A stretch of DNA of 64,000 bases from Zygnema cylindricum (taxonomy: Eukaryota; Streptophyta; Zygnematophyceae; Zygnematales; Zygnemataceae), in NCBI GenBank assembly GCA_037447655.1, contig JBBHKE010002877.1, positions 50,176 to 114,175 of the forward strand. Reading direction: 5' to 3'. Positions 21,755-33,854 of the stretch are shown here, piece by piece (position 1 is the stretch's first letter; the number at the start of each line of letters is the position of its first letter). A model generated the notes under the pieces. That model was not told the origin of the DNA, made no database searches, and worked only from the letters and a program-made list of their open reading frames with translations. Position numbers and translations under genes: made by a program.

Positions 21755-22204
21755 CTGCATTCCCAGAGCATTGCTGCTATTGATCTGCGAATTGTAATCA
21801 CCCATAAAAAAATCCTTGAGAGGAGGAGTATGAACCAAACACTGAAGGGCACTATTCATAAAACAAGTATTCCCCAAATTTGTCAATCCCGTTAACCCAT
21901 ATGGTCCCTCCTTCGCAACCGCACTGCTACCTCCCATCCATCCATTATCTGTATCCTTCGCAGTTGTACTACTTGAAAAGGGAGACCAGGTAGGAAAAGG
22001 ACCCCAAGAACTTGAACTCCCTCCTCCTGTTCCTCCTCCTTTACTGGGAAGAGCTCCTCTTGCAATTGACTGTCCTTGAGGTTCCCCCGAGGTGGTCGGA
22101 ATTATTGCCAAAGCGTTGTTATTTGCATAGGGATCCACCTTATGGAGAGAATCTTCAGGTGCTTCTGATGGCCAACCGTTTTTTCCTTTTTCTTCGACAA
22201 GAAG
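21755..22204 (-). CDS. ubiquitin carboxyl-terminal hydrolase, last exon present (Cys box)
   Basis: Acceptor ATGCAG at 22205-22210 (weak) and donor CAG/GTAAAA at 21755-21752. After a Gly/Ser-rich linker the exon reads [20 protein letters not shown], the Cys box of USP-type deubiquitinases. The catalytic Cys codon is 21863-21865. It continues [11 protein letters not shown] to LGMQ and then splices. No downstream exon follows: the next 370 bases are microsatellite, and then comes the peptidase gene on the other strand. The His box and the rest of the UCH domain, several hundred residues in plant UBPs, are absent. Confidence 0.85.
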
Positions 22205-22731
22205 CTGCATTTTCCAATGCAAGAAACTAAAGCCCAGATCAGAATTTAGGTTACTTTGGCGTTAAATGGGTTTCAGTCAAGGTTGTATGAAGTTTAAAGG
22301 GCTTTCAAGTGTTTTGACGGGTTCAAGCTTGTCAGAAACATCGTTGGTTGTTATTAAGCATTTTTTAGTGACAATATACAGCCATTCTCATATTCCCAGC
22401 TTAGCTGCTTATTAAGCTGTCCTCTAAGGTTATATTGCCTTTCAGGTGTCAATCAACAAAAAAACATACAAATCTCCTAAGTTTTAATACAGGTTTGTAG
22501 TTTACGACAACAATAAAAATCAATTGGCCATACAATGGAAGTATTATGAAGTGTTTACTTGAGAAAACAAAACAACAGCCATACAGACAAAATCATCGAC
22601 TCATGCCAAAAAAAATTGAAAAGAACAACCAAAAAAAGGGGATTTTGTGTTCTGTATCTGCTGAAAAACGGAGCAGCAAGGAAACGTTTCCTAATTAAAA
22701 TGATTTAAAAAATTCAAAATGTAAAACAGAC

Positions 22732-22827
22732 CTCGTTGTTCATTTGCAACATTGTATCCTGAAGAAACTGGTCAGGATCGGATAAGACTTTATCCCTCTT
22801 TCCTCCAAAAAAGTCCCATATTCGTAC
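22732..22827 (-). CDS. ubiquitin carboxyl-terminal hydrolase, exon 5
   Basis: Acceptor ATTCATGCAG, donor GAG/GTCTGT. It encodes VRIWDFFGGKRDKVLSDPD and LQDTMLQMNNE, matching the ubiquitin-like insert between the DUSP and UCH domains of plant UBP5/8-type proteins. In phase with its neighbours. Confidence 0.78.
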
Positions 22828-23209
22828 CTGCATGAATGTAAAAAAAAAAATAAAAAACAAAAAAAAACAGAAAAACCTGAGTTGGATCCAAGATCAAACG
22901 ATTCCAATCTAGAGGTCCCTCGACCAATCAGCTCAGGTGAGATCTTCGTTCACATAGTTAAACTATTATTCGGTGGGAATGACAAAAAAAAATAAAGCAG
23001 AAAAGAAAAGAAAAACCCAAAAAAAAAGAAAAACATCACAATTAAAAAAAAACGGGAAAAAAAATCAATCCATACAAACAAAGTATGTACCATAAAACAG
23101 CCAAAGTTGTGTGCAAAAAAATCAAACAAAATGAGGAGGATTTGTGATAAACTGTAAGGGAGAAGTAAATTTCAAACGAAAGAAAGAAAACTGATGCAAT
23201 TTCACTTAC

Positions 23210-23269
23210 ATCGTTGGTTTGCAATCCAAAAAGCTGGCTAACCCTTTCCACTAACTCACGAACAGTCGC
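23210..23269 (-). CDS. ubiquitin carboxyl-terminal hydrolase, exon 4
   Basis: A 60 bp exon with acceptor TTTTTTGCAG and donor GAT/GTAAGT. It encodes ATVRELVERVSQLFGLQTND, a ubiquitin-like fold segment, in phase 0 on both sides. Confidence 0.78.
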
Positions 23270-23413
23270 CTGCAAAAAAGTAAACAAAAAAAAAAACAAT
23301 AAGTTGAAAGAACAAAACATCAACAACAAACAAGATGAAACGACAAAAAAACCGCCGTAAACAAGAGTCAGACGGAAAAAAAATGCCAAGAGTAGCATAA
23401 GAAGGGAATGCAC

Positions 23414-23555
23414 CTTCTTGCTCATGAAAACAACCGTTTCTTCATTCCTATCCCACCGACAAACTCGCAGTCGAAGTGGATAGACTTCCACCACCGGTTG
23501 GTCCTGTTGTCTCAATCTTATGACGGGTCTTTTGATAGCCGGTCCACCACCATAC
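23414..23555 (-). CDS. ubiquitin carboxyl-terminal hydrolase, exon 3
   Basis: Acceptor TTGTTCAG, donor AAG/GTGCAT. It encodes YGGGPAIKRPVI, VEVYPLRLRV and the start of a ubiquitin-like domain. The Tyr-Gly-Gly-Gly-Pro turn with the VYPLRL strand is a hallmark of the DUSP end in plant UBPs. Confidence 0.8.
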
Positions 23556-24213
23556 CTGAACAAACAATTAGAAACCTGAAAATCAGAAAAAACTCTTGAC
23601 AATAGCACAGGGAAAACCTATTGGAAAACTTGAAAATAAAAAAATATTCAAATGTCAAAAGTAAGGAGCAAAAGGTGCTGAAAATCAGGAAAGAAACCTT
23701 AACAAATAACATGGAAAGCAACCCAAGTGGTGCATTAAGGAGAATGCGATCTAGCATTAACTGCATATACATCAAGAAACAATTGTCAGCTTGTCACTCA
23801 GTTAAATGTCAAAAACAAGAGGAAAGTCATCACAGCTTTGGACAGTGCAAAGGGAACGGTCAATTTAAACAGGTGATCAACAATATCATTCCAAAAAGTT
23901 TGTGGGTACAGGCACGACAATAATCCACGATTTGATAAATAATTTCAGCCTGTAATGTCAGCATTAAACGACCTCCAGAAAAAGAAGAAGGAACTAATGC
24001 AGAAGATGAATGTGAGAACTAAGTTCCACATTGAAAGTTTTCTTAAGAAACCTCTCAAAACAATCAGCATACCAGTCAAAGGAAGAAAACTTTACCAATT
24101 GATGAGAAATTTTCTGAATTGATGCTGGCACAAAAATAGACATCCCCACAAAAAAAAATCCTGAACAAGTAAAAGAAAACTGTCAAATCACCCAAAAAAA
24201 AAAGAAACCTCAC

Positions 24214-24462
24214 CATTGCTGGAAAACTTTCCAAACAGCTGCTGGTACAAGAATATAATCTCTCTCCTCTGCCAAAAGTTCCTTCAACTCAGGCTCTGCA
24301 GTCACGTCCCCTGTCGGAAGCCCAACCAAAAGCTCTCCATTGTCAATCGGTGGAGGTCTGCGGGATGATTGAACTGGAGTAGTGTTGCCTCCTTTTTCTG
24401 TAACCTGTTTTCCATCTTGAACCTCCTCATTTCCAACATAAGAGCTCCATTCTCGCCACCAT
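24214..24462 (-). CDS. ubiquitin carboxyl-terminal hydrolase, exon 2 (DUSP)
   Basis: Acceptor TTTTCCAG at 24470-24463, donor ATG/GTGAGG. It opens with RWWREWSSYVGNE, the centre of the DUSP domain, then a low-complexity loop, RPPPIDNGELL and ERDYILVPAAVWKVFQQW. The split Arg codon joins exactly to exon 1. Confidence 0.82.
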
Positions 24463-25269
24463 CTGGAAAACGCCTTCACATTCAAAATTGTATGAGAAAG
24501 TGTATATAATTAGCTAATGTATTACTAATATTACATGACCTGGGTGCAGACAAAGCTCAAGTATAATTGCAAACGGCAAACAGTGCAGAACACAAATAAA
24601 TACCACAGGGTTATGGTAAAAATATGTGTGCTATGATGATTTCTTTTTGTGAGCCTGTCTGAAAGTCAAAGCGACACATATCAGTCAGTTTAACTCAAGG
24701 AACATGATCAAACAGAGAGAGTTGGATATAAACTCAAATGACTATACACGCAAATGATTGTCCAATCCCTCAAAAAATTAAGGGCATCTTGTTATATCGA
24801 CTCTGTTTTGAAACCAAACATTCCTGGAGAGAAGCCGACAAATTTCTGAAAAGTGGCCTAGACTTCACTGGTGCCTGGTACGAAGACATCTTGATTACTC
24901 AACTAATTTTCTGGCAAAGGACAACCAATGAATCAAGAAGAAGCTGCACAGGGCAAAATATAGTACAAATCCTGGCAAATCAGGCCACTATACAATATGC
25001 TCTAAAGTTTTTTGTTGAAAAAGAGAAAATCCCAAAAGTGACAGAGGAAAGAGAGTTCATAGGCTCACTCACAACTGTTCTATAAGATTCAATAACGTAA
25101 GGTATCCGCCTCTAGAATAGTAATCAGGTGCCTCTTTAACCTCACTGACTCTTTCATTTGGCACCTTAAAAAAAAGAAAAAAATGCTCAGTCATTTTTCA
25201 ATAAATTTGACCTTTTAAAAGAACATCAAACAAGCTAAAACTAATTCTGTTCCAGCAAGTTGCTCAAAC

Positions 25270-25416
25270 CTTGAGGAGATTAAATAGAAAAAATCCCCTT
25301 CCTTAAGGCTGGCTTCCACTTGTGCTGTAATCTCATCAACCTTTTTTCTTTCTTCTAACGCTGATAATTGTTCCGAAGATGGACTTGGAACTGCTGTAAA
25401 CCCCAGCGCAGGCATC
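25270..25416 (-). CDS. ubiquitin carboxyl-terminal hydrolase, exon 1 (start codon)
   Basis: Start ATG at 25415-25413, one base after an acceptor (TATGTAAACAG), so an intron lies in the 5' leader. It encodes MPALGFTAVPSPSSEQLSAL, then KEGDFFYLISSR, the first half of the DUSP domain. The enzyme family removes ubiquitin from proteins by a cysteine protease mechanism, and the DUSP and ubiquitin-like segments help substrate or ubiquitin exchange. The six exons sum to 1143 nt (381 codons) in one continuous frame, about a third to a half of a usual plant UBP. The 115-codon plus-strand frame in the following intron (24738-25085) is not supported by any motif. What is left of the gene looks intact but truncated. 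Confidence 0.82.
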
Positions 25417-26845
25417 CTGTTTACATATTTAAAAAAACAAAACAATTTCAGCTGACAGTTGAAACTGCAGATGTCACTAAGTAAAAAAATAAAAAAAAAC
25501 TGCCAGGAAAAAAAGGGGACCAAGCAAAAGAAAAATAAACTGTTAGCTTTAAAATGTCAGTGATCATAGCAAACAAAACAGCAAAATAAATGGCGCATAA
25601 AAATGAGACACTGGATAGTGAAAATCATATCATTGTGCATCGTACTTATTCCAGTAAAAAATAACCCATACACATCCTGAGAAAATTTACATGACATGCC
25701 AAAAAAAAATGCTTAGTGTGGATGGAACCCTCTGCTAACTTAATCTGGACTCTTTCCTCCCTCTCCCTCTCCCTCTCCCTCTCCATCTCCTTCTCACGCT
25801 CCCTATCCCTCTCCCTCTCCCTCTCCTGCCACCACCCTCTCCTTTTCCCTCTACTTCATGCTCACAAGCGAAACGGGTGATGTACATAGACTGCGGTTAA
25901 TCCACAACAGATTCAGTTAAGGCGAACATCCAAACCAAGCTTAACTATCTTGTTGCTTAACTGTTCCAAAACAACTAAACAGTCCAGTAGACAGCTTTTT
26001 GAACACCTAATCCTGACAGGGATATGAACAACCTGACTAAATACTTTTTCTGTATAGAAAACCCCTACATTTACTCACAGAGATGCATGTTTTTTCATAT
26101 CAGCGTGAGTGCAACCCGATTTTGTCATCTTCCTACGATGGTAAAAAAATGAAGTTCTGCTATGAAACCACTAAATTTCGAACAGAAATGAAACAAAAAC
26201 TAAGAGTTGCGAGAGATTCTTCGAAACATAGTAGAATAGGAAATGATAAAACAAAAATATACAACATCGACCAGAAATAAAAGCTACTTTGCACCTCAAC
26301 TCTTTATAAAGAATTCTGGACTGACGTGATTTGCTTCAACCGTCCCCTTAAGAGTACAACAAATTATACTTTGCGGAAGAAGCTACAGACATTTACAATT
26401 GAGCGGATTCGTCTTACCTAAGACTAAAAACGTTATCAATTTTAAAATACAGGTCACCACACAGTTAGAATGAATCAAAAGCTCACCTGAAACAAAAGGT
26501 CAAAAGTTGAAAAAGACGAATGGTGTAAAGAATAATAAAAAAAAAAAATCTACTGTTCTATAATCATGTGAAAATCAGATAGAACATGTTTACATTATTA
26601 ATGACAACTCAAGGTTTCATGAGAGGCATCGTTGCCGGCGTCGTCCTCTTCGTTTTTTTTTTCTGCATTGCAGAACGGTACCCTAACGGAGCGTGTGCAC
26701 ATGGACTGCGGACGCTCTATTGCGAACGATTCAGGGACTGATAGCGGTAACGAGCCGTGGGCGGTATATCGAGCAAAGCGTATCCGAGGCACTTGGACCA
26801 ATGGGATGATGCCACTCAAGGACAAAAGTAATGACGCTTGCATAA
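25417..26845. other. 5' region of the hydrolase gene, then unassigned DNA
   Basis: 25752-25860 is a polypyrimidine tract of CCCTCT units (purine on the gene strand), likely leader or promoter sequence. 25900-26600 is AT-rich with no credible gene. 26610-26845 is richer in GC with open frames on both strands (87 and 81 codons) but no motif. It borders the MITE dimer. Confidence 0.4.
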
Positions 26846-29279
26846 TGGTGTGTGCCCATGTAACCGAAACTTTGAAATGTTACTTTGGATTTTAGCACAG
26901 ATTTTACGGTGTACTTTTCAAAGTGTTCCTATGTCAATCATTGCGCCTCATTGCTTCAAATCATAGTTCGCGGTAAAAGTAGGCCCATACAGATGCCTAT
27001 TGTATGCAAAACATTTTAATATGCCCTTAAGACCCATATTGGCGTGGTCTAAAATGAAAAAAGGTTAGCGGGTTGAGTTGCATCGACATAGAGATTAAGC
27101 GGCGTTCAATTTTAAAAATCGGACAAAATATTTTTTCTGGAATTTTGAGGTGTTTTTATTTAACCGTCAGATTAACCATCGGACGGCCGATCAAAAGCGA
27201 TGTTAAGAAGATCAATGAAAAGCCCATAACACAACTTACGATAGATACTGTCATATTCGCGTCTGCAATTGAAGGCCACACTGATAAGCATCAAATTGAC
27301 CAACCAGGTCCCGTCCGCTTTTTTTTGGCTGAATGTCATCCCACCGTGTCACCGCTAAAATTTCATCAGTAGCGGCGCTGTACTCTGATCATACGTGCTA
27401 TCGACAAATTACCTAAGCACATACAACATGCTACTTACGCGAGTTTAACCAAGTTTAGTGCGCCACCAAGGGCTCACCATAAAACGCCTACTTTTGAACT
27501 ATGCTTCAAATATAGGATGTAGACGTCTACAAAATGTGCACAACCTACGATAGTAACGAAATGAAATGTAGACGACTACAAAACTTCCTAAAACAGGGCG
27601 ATACAAAACGGCGACTTGTAGAGTGAGTTTTGTGACATTGTAGATGTTTAGGGTTTTGTGGATGAAGTCATGCTACCTTGTGACGTCATGAACACGTAAA
27701 CTTTCCGCCATGGCTTCTCGATTTCTCTTTCTTACCTTTTATCATTCGATATGCCATCAAAATGAGACCAAAAATATTCAAAAAAAAGGAAAAACAAATA
27801 TCTTTCATTTGATACTATTATTGTTGCATTTTATTTAGAGATGATAGAAAGAGGAGCGGTCGAATGAAAAAGATAGGGAGAGACGAAGACGTCGTAAATT
27901 TGCTAAGGACCCATGAATGAAAGTGGAGGTCCGCGACCCCAACGATTTTTTCCGTACATGCTTGTCATTTTTATACGTACATGCGCGTGACGAGCAGGGA
28001 AAAAAATAGCGTGTACTCTCCCTCGCTCAAAAAAGTTCGAAGACGTTTCACGCTTGCAATATCGGCTTTCTATTCGTCGATAGGGTGTTATTTTTGTTAA
28101 GATCATATCGGGATTTGATTCCAGTACAAGTGTGAAGATGAGCTGGCGTGACGTGGAAGTGGGTCGCGATGATAATAACGCCAAATTGACGTACTGTCCA
28201 AGTTCCAAGATGACGCAAAATGTACTTTTGTTTTTGCCCATTTTTCGTACGGCGTAAGATTTTCTCGTTGCAAACCCCAATTTATGTGAAAACGACGGAA
28301 AAAAACCCTTACTTGGGTGTGTGCCCATGTAACCGAAACTTTGAAATGTTACTTTGGATTTTAGCGCAGATTTTACGGTCTACTTTTCGAAGTGTTGCTA
28401 TGTCAATCATTACTTGCGCCTTCATTACTTCAAATATGTGATAGCTGTAGACGTGTATAAAATGTGTGACAGCCTACAATAGTACGAAACGAAATGTAGA
28501 CAACTAAGAAACTTCCTAAAATTAGTGACGTCTACAAAAACGGCGACGGTTGTAGACGTCGAGTTTTTTGTGACATTGTAGATGATTAGGGTTTTGTGAC
28601 ATATCGAAGTCATGCTACCTTGTGACGTTATCAGTACGTCGATTTTCCGCCATGGCTTCCCGATTTCTTTTTATTACCTTCTATCATTCGATATGCCATC
28701 AAATTGAGACGAAGAATATTAAAAAAAAAGGAAAAACAAATATCTTTCATTTGATACTATCATTGCTACATTACATTTAAAGATGAGAGAAAGAGGAGCG
28801 GTCGAATGAGAAAGATGGGGAAAAACGAGGACGTCGTAAACTTTTGCAAAGGACCCATGAATGAAAGTGGAGGTCCGAGATTCCAACAAATTTTTTTCCG
28901 TACATGCTTGTCATTTTTGTACTTACATGCGCGTGACGAGCAGGGAAAAAAATAGTGTGTACTCTCCCTCGTTCTAAATTTTTAGAAGAATTTTCACGCG
29001 TCCAATACCAAATTTCTATTCGTCGATAAGGTGTTATTTTGGTTAGAATTAGGTCGCGATTTAATCCCAGTACAAGTATGAAGATTAGCTGGAGTGACGT
29101 GGAAGCGGGTCGCGATGATAATAACGCCATATTGACTTACTGTTCAAGTTTTAAGATGACACAAAATGTACTTTGGTTCTTGCCCATTTTTCGTATGGCG
29201 TAAGTATTTCTCGTTACCAACCCCATTTCTATGAAAACGAAGGAAAAAAACCCTTACTGGAACAGATGGGCACACACCT
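26846..29279. mobile_element. tandem-dimer Harbinger-like MITE
   Basis: Outer ends TGGTGTGTGCCCAT and ATGGGCACACACCT with TAA on each outer side (26843-26845, 29280-29282). Inside are two head-to-tail units: the first 26846-28318, interrupted by a 542 bp insertion, the second 28319-29279. Shared landmarks are ATGTAACCGAAACTTTGAAA at 26857 and 28327, GTGACATTGTAGATG, and ATGCCATCAAA. The junction at about 28315-28325 keeps a single copy of the terminal sequence. No transposase. The 12 kb MITE (11939-12581) is an inverted relative. Confidence 0.65.
26962..27503. mobile_element. hAT-like non-autonomous element inside the MITE
   Basis: Ends CATAGTTC and GAACTATG, flanked by an exact 8 bp duplication CTTCAAAT (26954-26961, 27504-27511). 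An 8 bp duplication and short ends fit the hAT superfamily. The 99-codon frame inside (27073-27372) shows no transposase motif. Confidence 0.7.
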
Positions 29280-29326
29280 TAAGATATCACCCATAATTCA
29301 AATGTGCAAAGAACACCATATTTTTT

Positions 29327-29650
29327 GGGAATTAATCATGGCAGTGACTAGTTTGGTTGCGCACACCTTGTGAAAGATTGGGTTTGTGTTTTGCAATAAG
29401 ATAGGTATAAGTAAAGTACCGCTGAGTTAAAAATTTGACTACAATTAGTTGAACAACTTTTACCTTCAAAATATTGTTACAACCGGTTGAAATTTTGCTT
29501 CGCTTAACGTCGACCGTCATAACAAAATCAACAATTCACATGGCGGACGAAGGTTTACAGTCACAAAACTGAGGCAACCACATGTCAATAAAAGTGTTGA
29601 GCACAATCCCTTTCTGACTTTACGTGACCTCCGCAGCAAAGCACATGTTC
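29327..29650. mobile_element. single arm of the MULE-like element
   Basis: Starts GGGAATTAATCATGGCAGTG and follows the arm of 48383-48720 in order: GTTGCGC, TTTGACTACA, AATATTGTTACAACCGGTTGA, GTCGACCGTCATAA, ACCACATGT. The other arm is missing. It lies 47 bp from the end of the MITE dimer. Confidence 0.6.
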
Positions 29651-29654
29651 GCTT

Positions 29655-30262
29655 TTAACTTAGGGTACGACCCCATGTGGTTAAGTACGGGTTTTTTTTT
29701 GTAGTTTTCCATTAAAACTTAGCGCCGTAGTGCCTAAGTTGAAACCGTACAAAGAAATTGCAAATTTGTAGAGTACAATTTGCGTCATTCTCAAACTTAG
29801 GATGCATGAAACTTTGTCGTCTTGTGGTTTTTCGACCCACTGTCATGTCATCTTCATACTTTTCATAAACCACATCGGCAGTTTGTTAACCGTTTACACA
29901 AACAGGAAAACACATTCCCACATGTGAAAAGTTTTTAAAAGGTTTTGACGATTGAAAAAAGAATAGGGTTGTTCGTTTTTCTCCGCAAGCACCTTGTACT
30001 GTTTTTTTTTTTTGCAGGGGCTTCGATGGTGCAATGTAATTTTACGTAAATGTGAAAAAATTGCGAAGGTGAAAAATCTGCGAAGTCATGGCGGCCGGAC
30101 AGGAGATGTTTACGCAAATGTATGTCGTACAACCACGGCTACAAGGTTGGACGTCTAGTATGTCACGCAATGACATGCGACATGCCAAATCGTTTTTAAA
30201 ATTACGATGTGTTTTGCGACGCTTCAAAAAGCTTTAAAAATACGGTGCGGCAAAACAGATTG
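29655..30262. mobile_element. truncated Harbinger-like MITE left half
   Basis: Begins TTAGGGTACGACCCCATGTGG and parallels 11939-12200 (GTAGTTTTCC, CAAATTTGTAGAGTACAATTTGCGT, TTTTTCGACCCACT). The right end is lost at the copia LTR that starts at 30263. The interior from 29900 on is not otherwise recognised. Confidence 0.5.
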
Positions 30263-31249
30263 TGTAATTCTGTATCCCCCATTGGACTACAGAATTCAGG
30301 AAGCCTCTAGGCAGTTTTTGACTGACCCACTTTCAACTAAGACCACTGCTACCCAAGCAGGGAAATAGGCAATCTGACTGCACCCCTGTGCAGTCTGGAC
30401 TCCCTTGAGTCCGCAACAAAAAGAATCATAGAAAACGCCAAACTTGGCGATTGATTATTAAGTGGCAAAGATGCCAATATTTATACAAGCTCATTAGGAG
30501 AGAGGCGGCTTCCTCCTCAATTCTCTAAGTCCTAAACCCCTCTCACAACCCCTATCTATTAACGTACGAACCAATCAGAAGAGAGTACAATACAAAAAGG
30601 TACTTTGATCGATGTCGAATCTGCACGGCCTGTGTACGACAAGGTCATGGATGGAAGTCTGTCTCATTCACACTTGTCTTCATGCTCTCTGGGATTTCTG
30701 CTTTCCAATTCCATTGTGCCATGTGGCGCTAGGTCATGTTACGCCCGAAAACCACCAAAACGACTATTTTGGGATCTCGGCGATGATGCAAACCGTCTAA
30801 TCTAAACCGACATTTACAAGTAGCTCTTAAACAAATGTCTGGTACATTTGTTTCGTGCGGGTTTCTGTTCGCACTATATTCCAACTAGTCTCTATGTTCT
30901 TTATCTCTAATTCCGCTAATTGGATTAAAGTTCCTCAACAATGTTTTAAAAGCATTCAAACCCTATGTAGTCTAACGAACTCCTACGACTGACCGGCTAA
31001 AGCTGACGGCTACGCCTCGCTCTGCCGGTCGGAGATTTGAGTCATGCCGGACTCTACCTTTTTGTTAAGAGTGTATTATGTCACTCTTCAGTCATGCCTA
31101 TGGAGCTAAGGCGACCATGGCTCCACCACTCTCTCTTTCCTTCAATGACTATATGGGGGGTAGAGAGAGAACGTGGAGGCAGGCTGCCTACGCTTTTACT
31201 TAATCTATTCAGACCTAGAAAATACCCCCTAAATCTAGTGATTTCAACA
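30263..31249 (-). repeat. 3' LTR of truncated copia element
   Basis: 987 bp, plus strand TGTAATTCTGTATCCCCCAT to GATTTCAACA, followed directly by the polypurine tract at 31250-31266. Its start differs from the TGAAACTCTG group, so it is another subfamily. Pieces of that subfamily occur at 10173-10347 and 44036-44110. A tRNA-like module lies at about 30985-31060. Confidence 0.8.
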
Positions 31250-31266
31250 CTCCCCTTATTTTCTAG
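31250..31266 (-). other. polypurine tract
   Basis: CTCCCCTTATTTTCTAG on the plus strand, identical to the tracts at 1286 and 54629. Confidence 0.75.
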
Positions 31267-33805
31267 TCTAATTTCAATATCTCTTTTAATCCACACTTTT
31301 CTCTACAATATTTTAACTTGGGAGAGGGTACAGGTTTGGTCATCATATCAGCCATCATTTCCCTATCACCCCTATACACAAGATTCACAATTTTGTTTTC
31401 AACCTTTTCCCTTACAAAACTTAATCTTATGTCCATATGTTTAGCCTTGAAATGATGTTTTGGATTGGGTGCAATTGCAAAGGAAGCTTGATTATCACAA
31501 AAGACTTCATGCACTCCCTCTTTCATATACCCTAGTTCTTGCAAAAAAATACAACCCACATCAACTCTTTAACAACAGAACATGAGGCCATGTACTGAGC
31601 CTCTATAGTGGACTGAGCAACCACCTTTGTTTGCTTGCTACTCCAACAGCAAGCACCTTCCCCCACATATTACACATACCCAGAAGTGCATCTTCTCATA
31701 GGTGCATCTTTATAACTAGCGTCGCTCTAAGTAGTGAAGTCAGTGTGCTTCCCTCCCGATTGCAACCATAAATCTTTGGTTCCCACCAGATATCTCATGA
31801 ATCTCTTAGCTGCCTCCCAATCTCTCTTCCTAGGATCATTAAGACTCCTACTGAGGACTCCAACTGCTACAGCTATGTCAGGCCTATTACAGTTTAAAAA
31901 GTAGATTAAGCTTCCTACAACCTGTCTGTAAGCAATAGACTTCATAAACTGTTTCTCTTCTGGACTCATTTGATCATCTAAGATCATCACTCCTCCTTCT
32001 ACACTCCCATCACTTACTTTCTTCAACTCCATAGGAGTTGTACAACTGTTTGCCTTTTCCATCTGGAATTTCTCATGCATATTCTCTATGTTTCTTTCTG
32101 AGTTAGTCTGATAATTTTTTTCCCTTTATCTCTTGCCATTTGAATTCACAAAATGTATATTGCCTCCCCTAAATCCTTCATGTCAAATCTGCTTCTAAGA
32201 TATTTCTTTAAATTATTGATATTTTCCATAGACTTACTTAACACCAGCAAATCATCCACATAAATTGCAATGAAAATAACACTATTCTCATCCTCAAACA
32301 TATAAATAAAATGGTCAAATCTGATCTGAATATATCCTTGACCGGTGAGAAACTCATCTTGTTTGTTATTCGATTGTCTGCGAGCCTGTTTCAGTCCATA
32401 TAAGGACTTTGAGAGTCGGCATACTTTGCTCTCTTCTCCTTCCTTTACAAAACCCTCTGGTTGCCGCATGAAGATGTTTTCCACTAGCTCACCATTGAGG
32501 AAGGCGGTCTTAATATCCATTTGGTGCATTTCCATGTCTTTTGCTGCCGCTAGCCTGAGGAGAATCCTTACTGATGGGAACCAAATAACCGGAGCAAAAG
32601 TCTCCTCATAATCTATCCCTTCTTTTTGAGTGAACCCTTTTGCTACCAACCGAGCCTTATATCTCTCAATGGTATTATTTGGGTTCAATTTCAGTTTAAA
32701 CACCCATTTGCACCCAATCGGTTTTCTGTCTGGAGGACAGTCCACCAGCTCCCAAGTATTCGCTTCCATGATGGAGGCCATCTCATCATTTATGGCTCTA
32801 ACCCATCTGTCTTTCTCCGGACTGTTCATTGCCTCCGAGTATTACTGAGGTTCATCATGGTTAGACAGCTTAGTTACCTTGTGAGCGGCCTGTTTTTCCT
32901 GTAGCCTTTTGCTGCTTCTTCGTCCTCGCTCAAAGTCCGAAGATGGAATGGTGGGAAGTCTCGAGTTCCTCCTCACTGTCTCATTGGCTCCCCTATCCAT
33001 GGAAACCGGTTCTGGCTCCTCCTCCTCCGTCTCTTCGGAGTGTATAGAGATATGGGGAGCTTCCGGTATGTCTCCCCCATCTTGGATCTCCCCTGAATCT
33101 GCAATCACTTTTTCCATCATATCCCTTTCAAGAAAATCCGAGTCCTCCTCATTCTCGGACTCAAAGCTGATTCTTATCTTCTTGGTATATTTGAAAGGAT
33201 CAAATGACTTTTTTTCATCCATGACAACTAGGTTCTTTACCAGAATGATATCTTGTTTTGCTAAGTCATAGACTCTATATCCTTTGACATCCTCATCATA
33301 TCCCACAAAATATCCAGGTTTCCCTTTAGCATCGAGTTTCCAGTTTTTCCTATCCGTATCAAGACTGTAAACTAGACTACCGAATACTTTCAAGTGAGAA
33401 ACTTCTGGTTTCCTTCCAACCCATCTCTCATAAGGTGTCATTCCTTTCACTGTTGAGGTAAGGAATCTATTCTAAATGTAGTTAGCACAGTTCATGGCTT
33501 CTGCCGGAAACCTTTTTCCTACCTTCTTATCGGCCAACATACTAAATACACTATCTCCTAGAGTCCGGTTCAACCTTTCAGCTACGCTATTCTGTTCTGG
33601 ATTATACGGTACAGCTTTTAGATGCTGAACTCCCTCATCCCTGAAGTATTCCTCAAACTAGTTAGAGGTATATTCTCCTCCATTATCACTCCTTATCCTT
33701 TTAATGGGGTTACGTGCAACTTCTCACTCCATGCTTTATATTCTTTGAAGTAAGTTGGTGTTTCAGACTTAGTTTTTAGGAAGTAGACCCTAGAGTATCT
33801 AGACC
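31263..33805 (-). pseudogene. copia integrase, RT and RNase H, 5' truncated
   Basis: Pol of a minus-strand element, from the integrase core down to the 3' end. Integrase pieces (33805-33450) show EQNSVAERLNRT with the catalytic Glu and KGMTPYERWVGRKPEVSHLK. An acidic, Ser-rich linker (33450-32842) leads to RT (32829-32146) with MDIKTAFLNGEL and the intact box FIAIYVDDLLVL. RT/RNase H continues in 32080-31727 and 31559-31263 (CDNQASFAIA, DMMTKPVPSP). Frame breaks occur near 33460, 32840, 32146, 31725 and 31560. The element is cut at 33805 within integrase, where an unrelated LTR border begins; gag, protease and the 5' LTR are missing. Confidence 0.85.
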
Positions 33806-33854
33806 ATGTTGTATTGAAAGCTTAAATCCTTACTAAGCTTCATTGGCGAGGGGA

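Noticed and set aside
24738-25085. 115-codon plus-strand frame
   Set aside because: Sits in an intron of the ubiquitin hydrolase gene, opposite strand, with no recognisable motif.
27903-29130. Frames of 141 and 117 codons in the MITE dimer
   Set aside because: They are the same stretch of the two repeat units and carry no transposase motif.
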